NCBI RefSeq assembly: GCF_000964085.1
Contig: NZ_JZRB01000003.1
Coordinates: 62,001-126,000, forward strand
DNA length: 64,000 nucleotides
Reading direction: 5' to 3'
Origin: Luteibacter yeojuensis
GTDB taxonomy: Bacteria > Pseudomonadota > Gammaproteobacteria > Xanthomonadales > Rhodanobacteraceae
Position numbers and translations under genes: made by a program. Every line of letters begins with the position of its first letter. Within the stretch, counting starts at the first letter, position 1. Below the pieces are notes generated by a model, which ran no database searches, was not told the DNA's origin, and saw only the letters and a list, made by a program, of their open reading frames with translations. This document shows, one piece after another, positions 8,986 through 17,513 of the stretch.

Positions 8986-10089
8986 ATGAACCAGCCGTCC
9001 GTCCTGATCGCTGGCGCAGGGCCCACGGGCCTGGCCGCCGCCCTGCTGCTAGCGCGGCGGGGCATCCACGCCCGCATCGTCGACGCCGCCGGCGCGCCCG
9101 CGCCGCACTCGCGCGCGCTGGTGGTGAACCCCCGCACGCTCGACCTGCTCGCCGGTACGGGGGTCACCGAGCGCATGGTCGACGAGGGGCGCGACGTGCG
9201 CGGTGTCCGCTTCCATGAAAACGGCAAGGAACTGACGCACCTGGAGGCGGGCCACTTGCACCCTCGCTACGGCCTCACCGTGTTGTCGCAGGAACGCAGC
9301 GAAGCGTTGCTCACGGCGGCGCTCGCTGACCTGGGTATCCAGGTCGAGCGCGGCGTCCAGGCGGCGCTGGTGTCGCAGGATGCCGGTGGCGCCGATGTGC
9401 AGCTGGGCGGCGGCGAAGCGGCCCGATTCGATGCGGTATACGCGGCCGACGGTGCGCACAGCGCGTTCCGCAAGGCATTGGGCATCGATTTCCCTGGCTC
9501 GGCCTTCCCCGAAGAATGGCCGCTCTTCGACGTGCCCATGGACACGCCGCTCGACCTCGACCACGCGCATATCCTTTTCTTCCCCGACGGCATGGCCTTC
9601 GCCCTCGCCCTCGACCGGCTCGTGTGGCGCATCATCGCCAGCGTGCCGGATCCGTTGTCACGCCTGCCCGAAGGCACGACGCATGGCGAGCCCGTGTGGT
9701 CCTCCCGGTTCCGCATCGCGCACCGCGTGGCGCCGCGTTGCGCGCTCGGCCGTGTCGCACTGGGCGGCGATGCGGCGCATATCCATTCGCCCATCGGCGC
9801 GCGTGGCATGAACCTGGGCATCGAGGATGCAGCGACCTTTGCCATGCGCCTGGCGGGCAGCCAGGGCGCAACCGCGGTGGCGCTCGATGCCTACCATCGC
9901 GAGCGGCACCCCGTGCATCGCTCGGTGGTGCGACGCATCCGCGCGATCACGACGATGGCGCGCGGCCATAACGCCGCGCTGCGCATGGCGCGCCATGCCC
10001 TGCTGCCTGCGGTGGCCCACGTGGATGGCATGCGGACGATGATGTTGCGAACGGTGGCGGGGCTGGACCACCCGCCGCCGGCGGAGTGA
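8986..10089 (+). CDS. FAD-dependent aromatic-ring monooxygenase-like protein
   Basis: A 367-residue flavoprotein of the PHBH/UbiH-like class. The dinucleotide fold VLIAGAGPTGLAAALLLARRG lies at residues 6-26, a DG-type motif appears as AVYAADGAHSAFRKALG, and the second FAD site is VALGGDAAHIHSPIGARGMNLGIEDA near residue 260. Such enzymes hydroxylate aromatic or polyketide compounds using NAD(P)H. It is shorter than the three-domain phenol hydroxylases and lacks the thioredoxin-like C-terminal domain. It stands alone and converges with mntH, so the substrate is open. Confidence 0.85.
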   Translation: MNQPSVLIAGAGPTGLAAALLLARRGIHARIVDAAGAPAPHSRALVVNPRTLDLLAGTGVTERMVDEGRDVRGVRFHENGKELTHLEAGHLHPRYGLTVLSQERSEALLTAALADLGIQVERGVQAALVSQDAGGADVQLGGGEAARFDAVYAADGAHSAFRKALGIDFPGSAFPEEWPLFDVPMDTPLDLDHAHILFFPDGMAFALALDRLVWRIIASVPDPLSRLPEGTTHGEPVWSSRFRIAHRVAPRCALGRVALGGDAAHIHSPIGARGMNLGIEDAATFAMRLAGSQGATAVALDAYHRERHPVHRSVVRRIRAITTMARGHNAALRMARHALLPAVAHVDGMRTMMLRTVAGLDHPPPAE

Positions 10090-10093
10090 TGCC

Positions 10094-11401
10094 TTAGAGC
10101 GATACGGCGCCGAACGTATCCAGCAGCAACACGATGTTGAGCGAGAGCACCGTGAGCGCGGCAACGACGGCCAGCACCGTCGTTCCGCGCGCGATGCGGA
10201 ACCGGCCCATGATGCGTTCGCGCGCCGAGAACCATACCAGGGCCACCATCGGGAACGGCAGCGCGATGCTGAGCGCCACCTGGCTCGCCACCAGCGCGCG
10301 CGTGGCGTCGACGCCCGCCAGCACCACGGCGAAGCTCGGCACCATGGTCACCGCGCGGCGCAGCCACAGCGGGATACGGAAATCGACGAAGCCCTGCATG
10401 ATCATCTGCCCTGCCATCGTGCCCACCACCGAGCTCGAAAAACCCGAAGCGATCAGCGAGAGGAGGAAGATCGTCGCCGCCGCACCACCAAGCAGCGGCA
10501 CCAGGGTCTGGTAGGCCGTCTCGATCTTCGCCACGTCGGGGTGGCTGCCATGGAACGCGCCCGCGGCCATCACCACCATGGCCAGGTTGATAAGCCCCGC
10601 CACTGCCAGCGCCAGCACCACCTCCAGGTTCGACAGCCGGATGATGCGTTCACGTTCCGGATCGGTGCGCGGTTTCACCCGCCGCTCGGTAAGCCCGGAA
10701 TGCAGGAATAGCGCATGCGGCATCACCGTCGCGCCAATGATGCCCACCGCAAGCGCCACCGCCATGCCGTCGGGCAGGTCGGGCTTGAAGATATGCAGGC
10801 CCACCGCCGCCCAGTCCACCGGCGCGATGAAGATTTCGACGAGATAGCAAAGCCCGACCACGCCCACCAGCGCGCCAATGCTCGTCTCTAGGCGCCGCGC
10901 GCCCCTGCCCTCCAGCAGCAGGAGGCCGTACGTGACGATGCCGGTGATGGCCATGCCCACGAGCAGCGGCATATGGAACAGCAGCGCCAGCCCAATGGCG
11001 CCGCCCAGGAACTCGGCGAGGTCGGTGGCCATGGCCGCCAGTTCGCTGACCACCCACATGACCCATACCAGCGGCCGGGGCAGGTGCAGGCGGCACAACT
11101 GGGCCAGGTTGCAGCCAGTGACGATGCCAAGGCGCGCGGACAGGGCCTGGAACAGCATGGCCACGAGGTTGGCGAGCACCACCACCCAAAGCAGCGCGTA
11201 CCCGTAGCGGGCACCGGCCTGGATGTTCGTGGCGAAATTACCCGGGTCGATGTAGGCCACCGAGACCACCACGGCCGGCCCGGCGAACGGTGCCAACGCG
11301 GCCAGACCCCGGCGCCGGCCCTGCAGCACTTCCTGCATGGCCTGGTCGTCGCGTGCCTGCCTGACTTCCTCTCTCACCCAGCCGCCTGCGTGTACGCACA
11401 T
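10094..11401 (-). CDS. mntH: Nramp-family divalent metal (manganese) transporter
   Basis: A polytopic membrane protein with about 11 helices. The metal-binding motif of helix 1, YIDPGNFATNIQAG, and the helix 6 motif GATVMPHALFLHSGL are intact (the Asp-Pro-Gly and Met-Pro-His residues coordinate Mn2+). Nramp proteins import Mn2+ with protons. The start is uncertain: I give the ATG yielding 435 residues; another ATG 21 codons downstream gives 414 and fits the usual family length as well. No manganese riboswitch is evident in the 118 bases upstream. Confidence 0.93.
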   Translation of the reverse strand: MCVHAGGWVREEVRQARDDQAMQEVLQGRRRGLAALAPFAGPAVVVSVAYIDPGNFATNIQAGARYGYALLWVVVLANLVAMLFQALSARLGIVTGCNLAQLCRLHLPRPLVWVMWVVSELAAMATDLAEFLGGAIGLALLFHMPLLVGMAITGIVTYGLLLLEGRGARRLETSIGALVGVVGLCYLVEIFIAPVDWAAVGLHIFKPDLPDGMAVALAVGIIGATVMPHALFLHSGLTERRVKPRTDPERERIIRLSNLEVVLALAVAGLINLAMVVMAAGAFHGSHPDVAKIETAYQTLVPLLGGAAATIFLLSLIASGFSSSVVGTMAGQMIMQGFVDFRIPLWLRRAVTMVPSFAVVLAGVDATRALVASQVALSIALPFPMVALVWFSARERIMGRFRIARGTTVLAVVAALTVLSLNIVLLLDTFGAVSL

Positions 11402-11519
11402 CGCGTTCACGTCGATTACAGCCCCCGCCGCGTGCATGGGGCGTGGATGGCAGGCCCTGCCGCGGCTTCGCAATGCATCCACGCGCAGCATCTTATACGT
11501 CGACGACCCAGGAGCCGCC

Positions 11520-11927
11520 ATGACCACCATCACGCGCCACATTCCCCGTATCACCGGCTTCACCGCCGCCCACCAGGACGACATCGGCTATTGCGTCCTG
11601 GCGGAACTGGATACCACGCCCGACGAACGGTGGCTGGGGCTGTTCGCCGTGCGCTGCGAAGAGGGGTTCGCCCGGCATACCTCGCCGGATATCCGCTGGG
11701 CGGACGGCCGCATCTGGTTCCGGGTGCCCTCCGAGGACCTGGTGGCCGAGTACGCCCGCCTCACCGTCCAGGCCGTGAATGCCGCCGGCCAGGACGAAGC
11801 GGAAGAACAGCAACGCGAACTGGAACGGGCACAGGCACTGGCCCGCAAGGCCCACGACCTCGACGCCCTGCTCAATGGCGTGAACGCCTCGCTGCCCGGC
11901 TGGATGGCGGACCAGCGCACAGCCTGA
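11520..11927 (+). CDS. Hypothetical protein, 135 aa
   Basis: No family recognised. The protein is soluble; the first 85 residues are mixed strand/helix with many aromatics (WLGLFAVRCEEGF, WFRVPSEDLV) and residues 85-125 form a likely amphipathic coiled coil rich in Glu, Gln and Ala (EAEEQQRELERAQALARKA). ATG is well supported by AGGAG 6 bases upstream. It is divergent from mntH with about 120 bases between, and GC-rich codon use matches core genes. Confidence 0.7.
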   Translation: MTTITRHIPRITGFTAAHQDDIGYCVLAELDTTPDERWLGLFAVRCEEGFARHTSPDIRWADGRIWFRVPSEDLVAEYARLTVQAVNAAGQDEAEEQQRELERAQALARKAHDLDALLNGVNASLPGWMADQRTA

Positions 11928-12049
11928 ACACTCCGTCTCACGGATTGCCGAAAATGTGCTTCACGTCCGTTTCCGGCACGGCCGGGGCGGGCACGCTAAA
12001 GACCGCGCGACGTCCGCCGATGTTTCCCGCATAGCCAAGGAAACCCACG

Positions 12050-12292
12050 ATGCCGGTCCAGAACGCCCGCCACCAGAACCTGAAAAAGGTGCTTGCCCAG
12101 CTTAAGCGGGAAGGCATCGTGGGGTTCGCCGACCAGGCCGAGCACCTGGGCAATGTCACGCCCGGCAAACTCTCGGCCATGGCCCATGGCGCCCCGATCG
12201 ACGTGCTCTTCTCCGAGCACGTGGAATGGGTGCTCCACCGCCGGCGCGGGTGGATGGACGAGCTCCACGAGGACGACCCGCTCGAGGCGTGA
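12050..12292 (+). CDS. Small hypothetical protein, possible helix-turn-helix, 80 aa
   Basis: A basic N-terminal half (NARHQNLKKVLAQLKREG) is followed by GFADQAEHLGNVTPGKLSAMAHG, which reads like a compact helix-turn-helix with a poorly conserved recognition helix, and then by an acidic tail. AAGGAAA precedes ATG. A DNA-binding role is inference from pattern only. The gene marks the end of the clearly core-like sequence on this side; the next genes are accessory. Confidence 0.6.
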   Translation: MPVQNARHQNLKKVLAQLKREGIVGFADQAEHLGNVTPGKLSAMAHGAPIDVLFSEHVEWVLHRRRGWMDELHEDDPLEA

Positions 12293-12305
12293 CGGCAAGG
12301 TGCTC

Positions 12306-12965
12306 TCACAGGTGGAGGTCCACCTCGAAGAGGCTACTCCGGTTGAGGTTGCGCTCTAGTTCCACCGCGCCGCCCTTCGCGCGGTAGATGTAGGTGTCTT
12401 CCATCACCTGCCGTTCCAGGACGAGGGCTGCGTGCGCGTAGCGCCTGGTCCAACCGCATCCCTCTTCCATCTCCATGGTTCTCTTCAATGCGGAGAGAAA
12501 CCGGACGCTGCGATCGATGGTCGCATCAACGCCCTTGTAGGTATTTCGACCCGACGTATCGTCGTGGCGGTTGATATCAAGCGCATGTGCCGCCTCATCG
12601 TTCACGGCACGAGCAAGGCGGACAAGCTCTCGATCACCGTTGAACGACTCCTCAAGCCAGATGCGGGATCGCTCGTCCAGCGAATCATCGAGAATCACGA
12701 GCCGGCTTCCATCCAACTGAAGGTCATAGTCAGCGTCAACGAGGTCAGGCCGGAGCACGCGCATCTTTTCAGTCACCCCACCGAGGCGAAGAGCGAACTC
12801 TTGCATGGACCATGCGATGGCCCGCTCATCGTCAAGGATGCCCTGGTACCGACGCTCCATTCGCTGGGATTGGGGCGAGGCCTTCATCCGATCCACCTCC
12901 TCGAAGTAGCCCCCAGACCTGGGTGGCGGGGCAAGCAAACGGGAAGCAGCCGTCGACCCGATCAC
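12306..12965 (-). CDS. Hypothetical protein, 219 aa
   Basis: No family recognised. The protein is acidic, apparently all-helical and without signal peptide or membrane helix. The longest frame begins MIGSTAASRLL; an internal Met at residue 27 (MKASPQSQRMERR) could be the true start, but the upstream ATG overlaps the stop of the next gene in ATGA fashion, which favours it. It is the downstream partner of an exported 166-residue protein, so a toxin/immunity or secretion-adaptor pair is possible, though nothing in the sequence proves that. Third-position GC is lower than in neighbouring core genes, suggesting acquisition. Confidence 0.65.
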   Translation of the reverse strand: MIGSTAASRLLAPPPRSGGYFEEVDRMKASPQSQRMERRYQGILDDERAIAWSMQEFALRLGGVTEKMRVLRPDLVDADYDLQLDGSRLVILDDSLDERSRIWLEESFNGDRELVRLARAVNDEAAHALDINRHDDTSGRNTYKGVDATIDRSVRFLSALKRTMEMEEGCGWTRRYAHAALVLERQVMEDTYIYRAKGGAVELERNLNRSSLFEVDLHL

Positions 12966-13462
12966 GGACGATTTCCTCGATAGGTTTCTTTGCAGATGTG
13001 GACGAACGAGGGCTGGTGTTCGTTGCCGCCGTCAGTTTTGAGGAGCGCGCGTACGTAGGTGACGTCCCAGTATTCGGGTTTGCTGGACGTGCGATGGACT
13101 CGTACGGGCCCCATCACCTTGGGCGTCCGACACGCACTCAAGGCGAGGCGCCCGGTGAACTGGCCGTTCGCATCCGTAACGCCGGAAATGGAACCGACAG
13201 GGTAACGCTGTTCGCCGTCGCCAAACTCGACGGCAGTAACTTCCACAAAGGTGCCGGGCTGGATGACGACATTCCCGTCCTGGTCGAACAGCCCAACCGT
13301 GAGGTCAAGCTCGCGTGCGGCGTTGGCGCCTTCGGGGATCAGGTGGGTAATTCGCTCACGGCTCTGAAAGCTCGTGACTTGCGGGTAGATGGTGGTGCCA
13401 TGCGCGTGGGCACCGAGCGAGCAGATGCCAAGAAGGGCAGCAGCAAGTCGTTTCATGTTCAC
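12962..13462 (-). CDS. Exported hypothetical protein, 166 aa
   Basis: An N-terminal signal peptide (MNMKRLAAALLGICSLGAHAHG) with probable cleavage after AHA near residue 20 predicts a periplasmic or secreted protein. The mature part has two Cys (in ALSACRTP and VHICKET) that could form a disulfide, and a beta-rich pattern with EVTAVEFGDGEQRYPVGSISGVTDANGQF, resembling an Ig-like sandwich. No family recognised. The stop overlaps the start of the next gene, so they form an operon. Confidence 0.68.
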   Translation of the reverse strand: MNMKRLAAALLGICSLGAHAHGTTIYPQVTSFQSRERITHLIPEGANAARELDLTVGLFDQDGNVVIQPGTFVEVTAVEFGDGEQRYPVGSISGVTDANGQFTGRLALSACRTPKVMGPVRVHRTSSKPEYWDVTYVRALLKTDGGNEHQPSFVHICKETYRGNRP

Positions 13463-13492
13463 TCTCCGTCGCAGTTGGATCGGAAGTGAAGG

Positions 13493-13705
13493 CTAGGTTG
13501 ACCAGAGGTGGAGTACACCGCCGATTTGGCTCGTTGTTGCGTAGGAATCTTGCGCGGCGACGCTGCGGGCGATGCCGACACGGTGTAGGCGCCGCGCTAT
13601 GCCGTACAGGAAAGCCGAGATGCTCGCGCAGACAACCTTTGACACTGCGACGCGCCCCGACGCATACTCGTCGGCGACAGGTAAAGCCTGGGTACACCGC
13701 GACAC
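13493..13705 (-). CDS. Possible small protein, 70 aa
   Basis: A GTG-started frame that ends 30 bases before the exported protein gene on the same strand. It includes VSKVVCASISAFLYGIARRL, which could be an amphipathic or weakly hydrophobic helix. No recognisable domain and no clear ribosome site. It may be a real first gene of this operon, a gene remnant, or chance; the other frames are no more convincing. The stretch from here to the DUF3800 gene holds only a GAAAGGCC/GGCCTTTC hairpin near 13765-13792. Confidence 0.28.
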   Translation of the reverse strand: MSRCTQALPVADEYASGRVAVSKVVCASISAFLYGIARRLHRVGIARSVAAQDSYATTSQIGGVLHLWST

Positions 13706-13819
13706 CCACGAAGGCCTCGTAAGCGCGATCTAAGCGCGTCGGCCCCAGGGTCTGTCATTTTTCCCGAAAGGCCTCCGACAGGGGGCCTTTCGCGTCTCTG
13801 CTGTCAGGAAGATCTAGCA

Positions 13820-14494
13820 GTGCACATCTACACGGACGAGAGCGGCGACCTTGGCTGGAACTTCGAACCGCCTTTTGGCAAGCGCGGCGCGTCGCGCTAC
13901 CTCACGATCTTCGCTGCATGCGTGCCGGATGAGAAATGTCGGCAGCTGGATCGTCTGGTGCGCGACATGTACACGGCCAGTCGCTGGAACACGAAGCATG
14001 AAAGGAAGTGGACCGATGCGAGCGAGCCCTCACGCCGCCACTTCGCGAGGGAGGCGGCACGTCTCTTGAGCAGGCATGCAGATATTTCGTATCGCGCGAT
14101 CGTGGTCTACAAGCCGAATGTGGAGGAATACATCCGCACGGACTCGGACATGCTCTACAACTACATGATGAAATCGATGTTGCTGGAAGAGATGGCAAGG
14201 CACGACACGGTGCATCTGATCCCTGACAACCGATCGGTGAAAGTGGCTAGTGGCAACTCGCTGCACGAATACTTGCAGACCGAGCTTTGGCTTACGCTTG
14301 GCGTACGAACGAGCTTGCATACGCGTAGCACCGACAGTGGGCAGTGTCGCGGCTTGCAGTTCGCGGACTTCATGGCGGGTGCCGTGAACGCGAAGTTCGA
14401 GTACGGCCGAAGCGACTACCTCGATACCCCTGGCCTGAAGGTCGATATCCAGCGTCTCTACTTCCCTGGCCTGCCCCATCAGGCCGCCGCATGA
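13820..14494 (+). CDS. DUF3800 domain protein
   Basis: A 224-residue protein with the DUF3800 signature: N-terminal IYTDESGDLGW, central VHLIPDNRSVKV, and C-terminal LQFADFMAGAVNAKFE. These acidic residues give an RNase H-like fold, and DUF3800 proteins are frequent in genomic islands and near defence genes; their activity is not established. GTG is the only start close to the conserved strand. The gene lies between the hairpin at 13.77 kb and the island attachment site, outside the island, but codon use suggests it was also acquired. Confidence 0.85.
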   Translation: MHIYTDESGDLGWNFEPPFGKRGASRYLTIFAACVPDEKCRQLDRLVRDMYTASRWNTKHERKWTDASEPSRRHFAREAARLLSRHADISYRAIVVYKPNVEEYIRTDSDMLYNYMMKSMLLEEMARHDTVHLIPDNRSVKVASGNSLHEYLQTELWLTLGVRTSLHTRSTDSGQCRGLQFADFMAGAVNAKFEYGRSDYLDTPGLKVDIQRLYFPGLPHQAAA

Positions 14495-14504
14495 CCATCT
14501 CGAT

Positions 14505-14538
14505 ACAAAAACAAAGGCCCCGCATTTCTGCGAGGCCT
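14505..14538 (-). terminator. Original terminator of tRNA-Ser(CGA), now separated from it
   Basis: Hairpin AGGCCCCGCA / TGCGAGGCCT with an A-rich left flank (T-rich on the minus strand). It lies 12 bases beyond the tRNA 3' fragment at 14551-14570 and has the orientation of the tRNA, so before island insertion it would have followed tRNA-Ser(CGA). Inferred from geometry. Confidence 0.7.
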
Positions 14539-14550
14539 CGGTTCTAAAAC

Positions 14551-14570
14551 TGGCGGAGAGGGTGGGATTC
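14551..14570 (-). repeat. Distal attachment site: 20-base copy of tRNA-Ser(CGA) 3' end
   Basis: TGGCGGAGAGGGTGGGATTC is identical to the last 20 bases of the intact tRNA-Ser(CGA) at 50232-50251 and in the same orientation. Flanking sequence differs on both sides. This is the direct repeat left by tRNA-targeted integration and defines the distal end of the element. Confidence 0.9.
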
Positions 14571-14720
14571 TCACCCTAACCCACTTTCACCCGCTAAACG
14601 CCGTCGTTTTCCGCCTGGGTCACCGGGAGGGTTTGACCTCTCGGGTTGACCTATCGAGCCCGAACGATATCACGTCGAATAACGTGGGACGGACCCGGTT
14701 GGACGCGAGACAGCCATCGG

Positions 14721-15539
14721 TCAGGCGGACGGATTCCCTATTCGCGCGAGGAGGTGTCGAAGCAGCTTCTCTTTGGCGAAAAGCTTGAGGCACCACGGGC
14801 TATCCCGCTCCGGACGCCACCGCATCAGCCGGCCGACTCGTCCGTCTCCCAGGTCGAGGTAGGTCGGCTTTGTCGTCTCTAACCAAACAGTGCGGGGACG
14901 CTTCCAATCGACCAAGTGGTGACCTGAATACGTTTCGTCGAAGCTTTCGCCGATTCGATCCTTGTGAGAGGCCAGCAGCAGCATTGTTGACCCCGGCGTT
15001 TGCTGTGAACGCCTTGCGACCAAAAGGTTCTCATAGCTCATCCGCTCGCGCGGTCTAGTCCAATCCGTTCGCCAAGCAGGATGAGGTGACCAGACAATCA
15101 GATCGGCTGTGAACGGCAGCTTGGGGTCTGGCAACGCATCAAATATCGCAATGTTGGACACGAAGGGTGAGGCATCCACGATCCAGATCATGCGCTGGTA
15201 GAAAGCTTCCCTGCTACGCATCTCTTCGATCTCCATCTTGGAGTGCTGAAGCTCGATGACCAGGCCGTCGGGCAGTCGGAGGTCCGCGATATGCTTTTCG
15301 CCGTCCGGCGCGAACATCACCTGCTCGTGGGTCTCCAGAGGGAAAGCGGCTTTCCAGGAACGATGCCATGGGCCCTCATTTTCCCACCATGGATCACACA
15401 CTCGCCGTCCAGCGTGAGCCCAGTGCCACATGACGATTTCCCCGCACTTCGCCACAGCTGGACGTCCGCAAGCCTGGCACTCGCCTTTGAGACCAGGCGC
15501 GGGAAGTGAACGAACCCCATCAACGACCGCGATTTCCAT
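14721..15539 (-). CDS. CoiA-like predicted nuclease
   Basis: A protein of about 272 residues with the CoiA-like layout: an N-terminal zinc-finger-like part (CQACGRPAVAKC, then MWHWAHAG), the helix WWENEGPWHRSWKAAFP, and a nuclease core HIADLRLPDGLVIELQHS with Asp, Glu and Gln in the positions of a PD-(D/E)xK site, followed by FYQRMIWIVD. CoiA-like proteins are linked to competence or DNA processing; many stand-alone copies occur in islands. ATG is chosen, but a TTG six codons upstream overlaps the preceding stop (TTGA) and is also plausible. Confidence 0.78.
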   Translation of the reverse strand: MEIAVVDGVRSLPAPGLKGECQACGRPAVAKCGEIVMWHWAHAGRRVCDPWWENEGPWHRSWKAAFPLETHEQVMFAPDGEKHIADLRLPDGLVIELQHSKMEIEEMRSREAFYQRMIWIVDASPFVSNIAIFDALPDPKLPFTADLIVWSPHPAWRTDWTRPRERMSYENLLVARRSQQTPGSTMLLLASHKDRIGESFDETYSGHHLVDWKRPRTVWLETTKPTYLDLGDGRVGRLMRWRPERDSPWCLKLFAKEKLLRHLLARIGNPSA

Positions 15540-15553
15540 TGAAGATTTGGCCC

Positions 15554-15853
15554 TCAATGCTCGGTCGAGTAGCGAGGATCTCGCTCATCTAGGCACATGA
15601 AAGTAATCTCCGCCTCCCCGCACCCCCCGTGAAGCATACATTCACGGGATGTTTCGCTAACCAGCTTGAGCTTCTTTCCTTGCCTGGCGCAATAAGCGTT
15701 TCCTGCCTTGAACGCATCGCCCTTGGCTCCAACGGGTCCGGAGAAACCCACTCGTTCCGACACCATATATGTGTCCTTGCCAGTTTGCTGGACACCGGAG
15801 CTCGCACATCCGGCCAATGCCAGCAAAGCGATTGCCAATGGGATCAGTTTCAT
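15554..15853 (-). CDS. Small lipoprotein, 99 aa
   Basis: A lipoprotein signal peptide (MKLIPLAIALLALAGCASSG) with lipobox LAGC at residue 16 is followed by a short domain with three further Cys (NAYCARQGKKL, RECMLHGGCGEAE) and FMCLDERDP. Small Cys-containing lipoproteins of this kind are common in Xanthomonadales; no function is assigned. The gene ends within a few bases of the CoiA-like gene start, suggesting one transcript. Confidence 0.8.
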   Translation of the reverse strand: MKLIPLAIALLALAGCASSGVQQTGKDTYMVSERVGFSGPVGAKGDAFKAGNAYCARQGKKLKLVSETSRECMLHGGCGEAEITFMCLDERDPRYSTEH

Positions 15854-15874
15854 CGTTTTTCCCTGACTTTTTAT

Positions 15875-16889
15875 TTATGCCGGCCAATACATCCGCTTCA
15901 GCGGAACCAGCCTCTTGGTCTCGCTGTCCGTTGCCTCGTAGTGTTCCACCAGGGTCCGCACCAATGTGTCCAGATTCCAGAGAGTCAGTGGGACGGTGGC
16001 CCGCTCGGCTTCGTAGAGAGCGTCTTTGGTGAAGCCACCTGTGCTGACATACAGACCCCGGTCGTCCTTGTGGCGTCCGCCCAGGAAGCTCCGGATCTGC
16101 GGGCTGCCCATCTGGCCGCCACGGTGCTTCACCTCCACCACGATGCGCGGGTTTTCGAACCCGAAGCCGTCCGGCGAAGCAATGATGTCCTTACCCCGGT
16201 CCGCACCCACGGGTGACACCTGGGTCTTGTAGCCCATGGCCCGGAGAATGCCGGCAACCAGCTGCTCCATGTCCCGGGGGCCAATGGCACTGACGAGGTC
16301 CTTGATGCGCTCCAGGGCCGCGGTCTGGATGTCGGCGTAGGGGTCGGCCAGCTCCTCGTCCTGAAGGTCGGCGACCACTTCTTCCAGAGGTGCCACCGCG
16401 GGTTTGGGCGTGCCATTGAGCCAACTGGTCAGCTCGCCTTGGGCATGGGGCGGCAAAAGAAAAACGGTCAGGGTGCTGCCCAAGCTGTTCTTGGTCGGCA
16501 AGGACAGCTCGTCACGGTCCAGCTCCCGAGACTGCCACTCCACCGTCCGCGCCAGGGACATGCCCTCCTCGGACCATTCAGGATGGTGGACGCATTCCCC
16601 CGTGACCCGACCCACAAGGTAGGTTCGGTTGGAAGGGGAATAGGTAATGACCCCGTCCCCAACCCGGATCTCGTTGACGAACCGCCAGACCTGGGAGGCA
16701 CCGGAAATGGCCGTCCCTGACTTAGCATTCGGGCGAGCTATCCTGTAAAGCTCGGTTAGGCGCTTCCGATCCACCCCAGGCTTGGCCTGGTCGGCGATCT
16801 CACGCCAACCAATCGCGGCCACCCCCCCGGTCCCGAAACAGGTCATAGAGGGCACCGCCCTCGCCGCGCACCATCCAAAGCCGTTCCAT
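15875..16889 (-). pseudogene. Mrr-like restriction endonuclease, frameshifted in a G7 tract
   Basis: The natural start is the ATG at 16889, with GGAGAG just upstream, giving MERLWMVRGEGGALYDLFRDRG, the typical opening of this family. A run of seven G (plus-strand C at 16822-16828) then shifts the frame by one, and that frame stops within 10 codons. Removing one G restores DRGVAAIGWREIAD and an open frame to the end. The rest is intact: an EVE/PUA-like N-terminal region (IRVGDGVITYSPSNRTYLVGRV), then an Mrr catalytic domain with DRGKDIIA and IVVEVKHR (PD-(D/E)xK). It may be a true pseudogene, a phase-variable gene or an assembly error. Confidence 0.82.
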
Positions 16890-17065
16890 GTCGCTCTCCG
16901 AGTGACCCATTTCCGGGTGTGTCGAAGATTATGAAACGTTTCTTCGACCGATTCACTTGGCCCACACCGCTCGACGTGCGATAGATCGACTACGCCCAAC
17001 ATTCACAACCGCAAGATGGACTCGGGTGGACCATCAAACCGCCTTGATCCCCAGCGATTCGTCGA

Positions 17066-17467
17066 ATGGCCCTCCTCTCCTTCTGTATCCAGCCCGGTGT
17101 GTTGCCCGACGAGCGGCTATGGGTCGAGCTCGCCCTCTTCGACGTCGTTGCGGTGGACCTAGGCACCCGATTCGAAGCGGAGCGCCGGATTGCGACCGCG
17201 CTAGCCCGGTTGCCGCACCGGAACCTCGCACATGCCCATTGGGTGTTCGGCCCCGAAGGCCAGCGCCTCCGTCCAGATGCGGAATCGGGCCACCACGCGT
17301 TTCGATGCCACGCGTTTGACGTGTTCTTTCCCAGAAGGCTTGGCCATGACGCCGGCTTGGCTGACGGCTTGACCGAACTGGTCACGCGGTGGCGATTGCG
17401 TGGCCAGCCTGGCTACCTTGTCGGCGGACGCGCCCTAACCTGGGCGAGTGAGGCGTCACGCGGGTAG
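17066..17467 (+). CDS. Hypothetical protein, up to 133 aa
   Basis: An open frame with protein-like composition and GC-rich third positions, lying between the Mrr-like gene and the effector gene and opposite in direction to both. Segments such as LWVELALFDVVAVDLGTRFEAERRIATALARLP look like helix and strand with a normal charge pattern. No ribosome site stands before the ATG; a GTG 11 codons downstream (VLPDERLW) may be the real start. No family recognised. Confidence 0.42.
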   Translation: MALLSFCIQPGVLPDERLWVELALFDVVAVDLGTRFEAERRIATALARLPHRNLAHAHWVFGPEGQRLRPDAESGHHAFRCHAFDVFFPRRLGHDAGLADGLTELVTRWRLRGQPGYLVGGRALTWASEASRG

Positions 17468-17513
17468 TGACGCGGCCTCTCACGTCGAGCGCATCGCCAC
17501 TTTGGAAGGTCGG

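Noticed and set aside
10830-11519. Manganese riboswitch upstream of mntH
   Set aside because: The sequence between mntH and the divergent gene does not show the conserved yybP-ykoY loops.
13765-13792. Rho-independent terminator before the DUF3800 gene
   Set aside because: The GAAAGGCC/GGCCTTTC stem lacks a T tract on the exit side in either direction; it is noted only as a hairpin.
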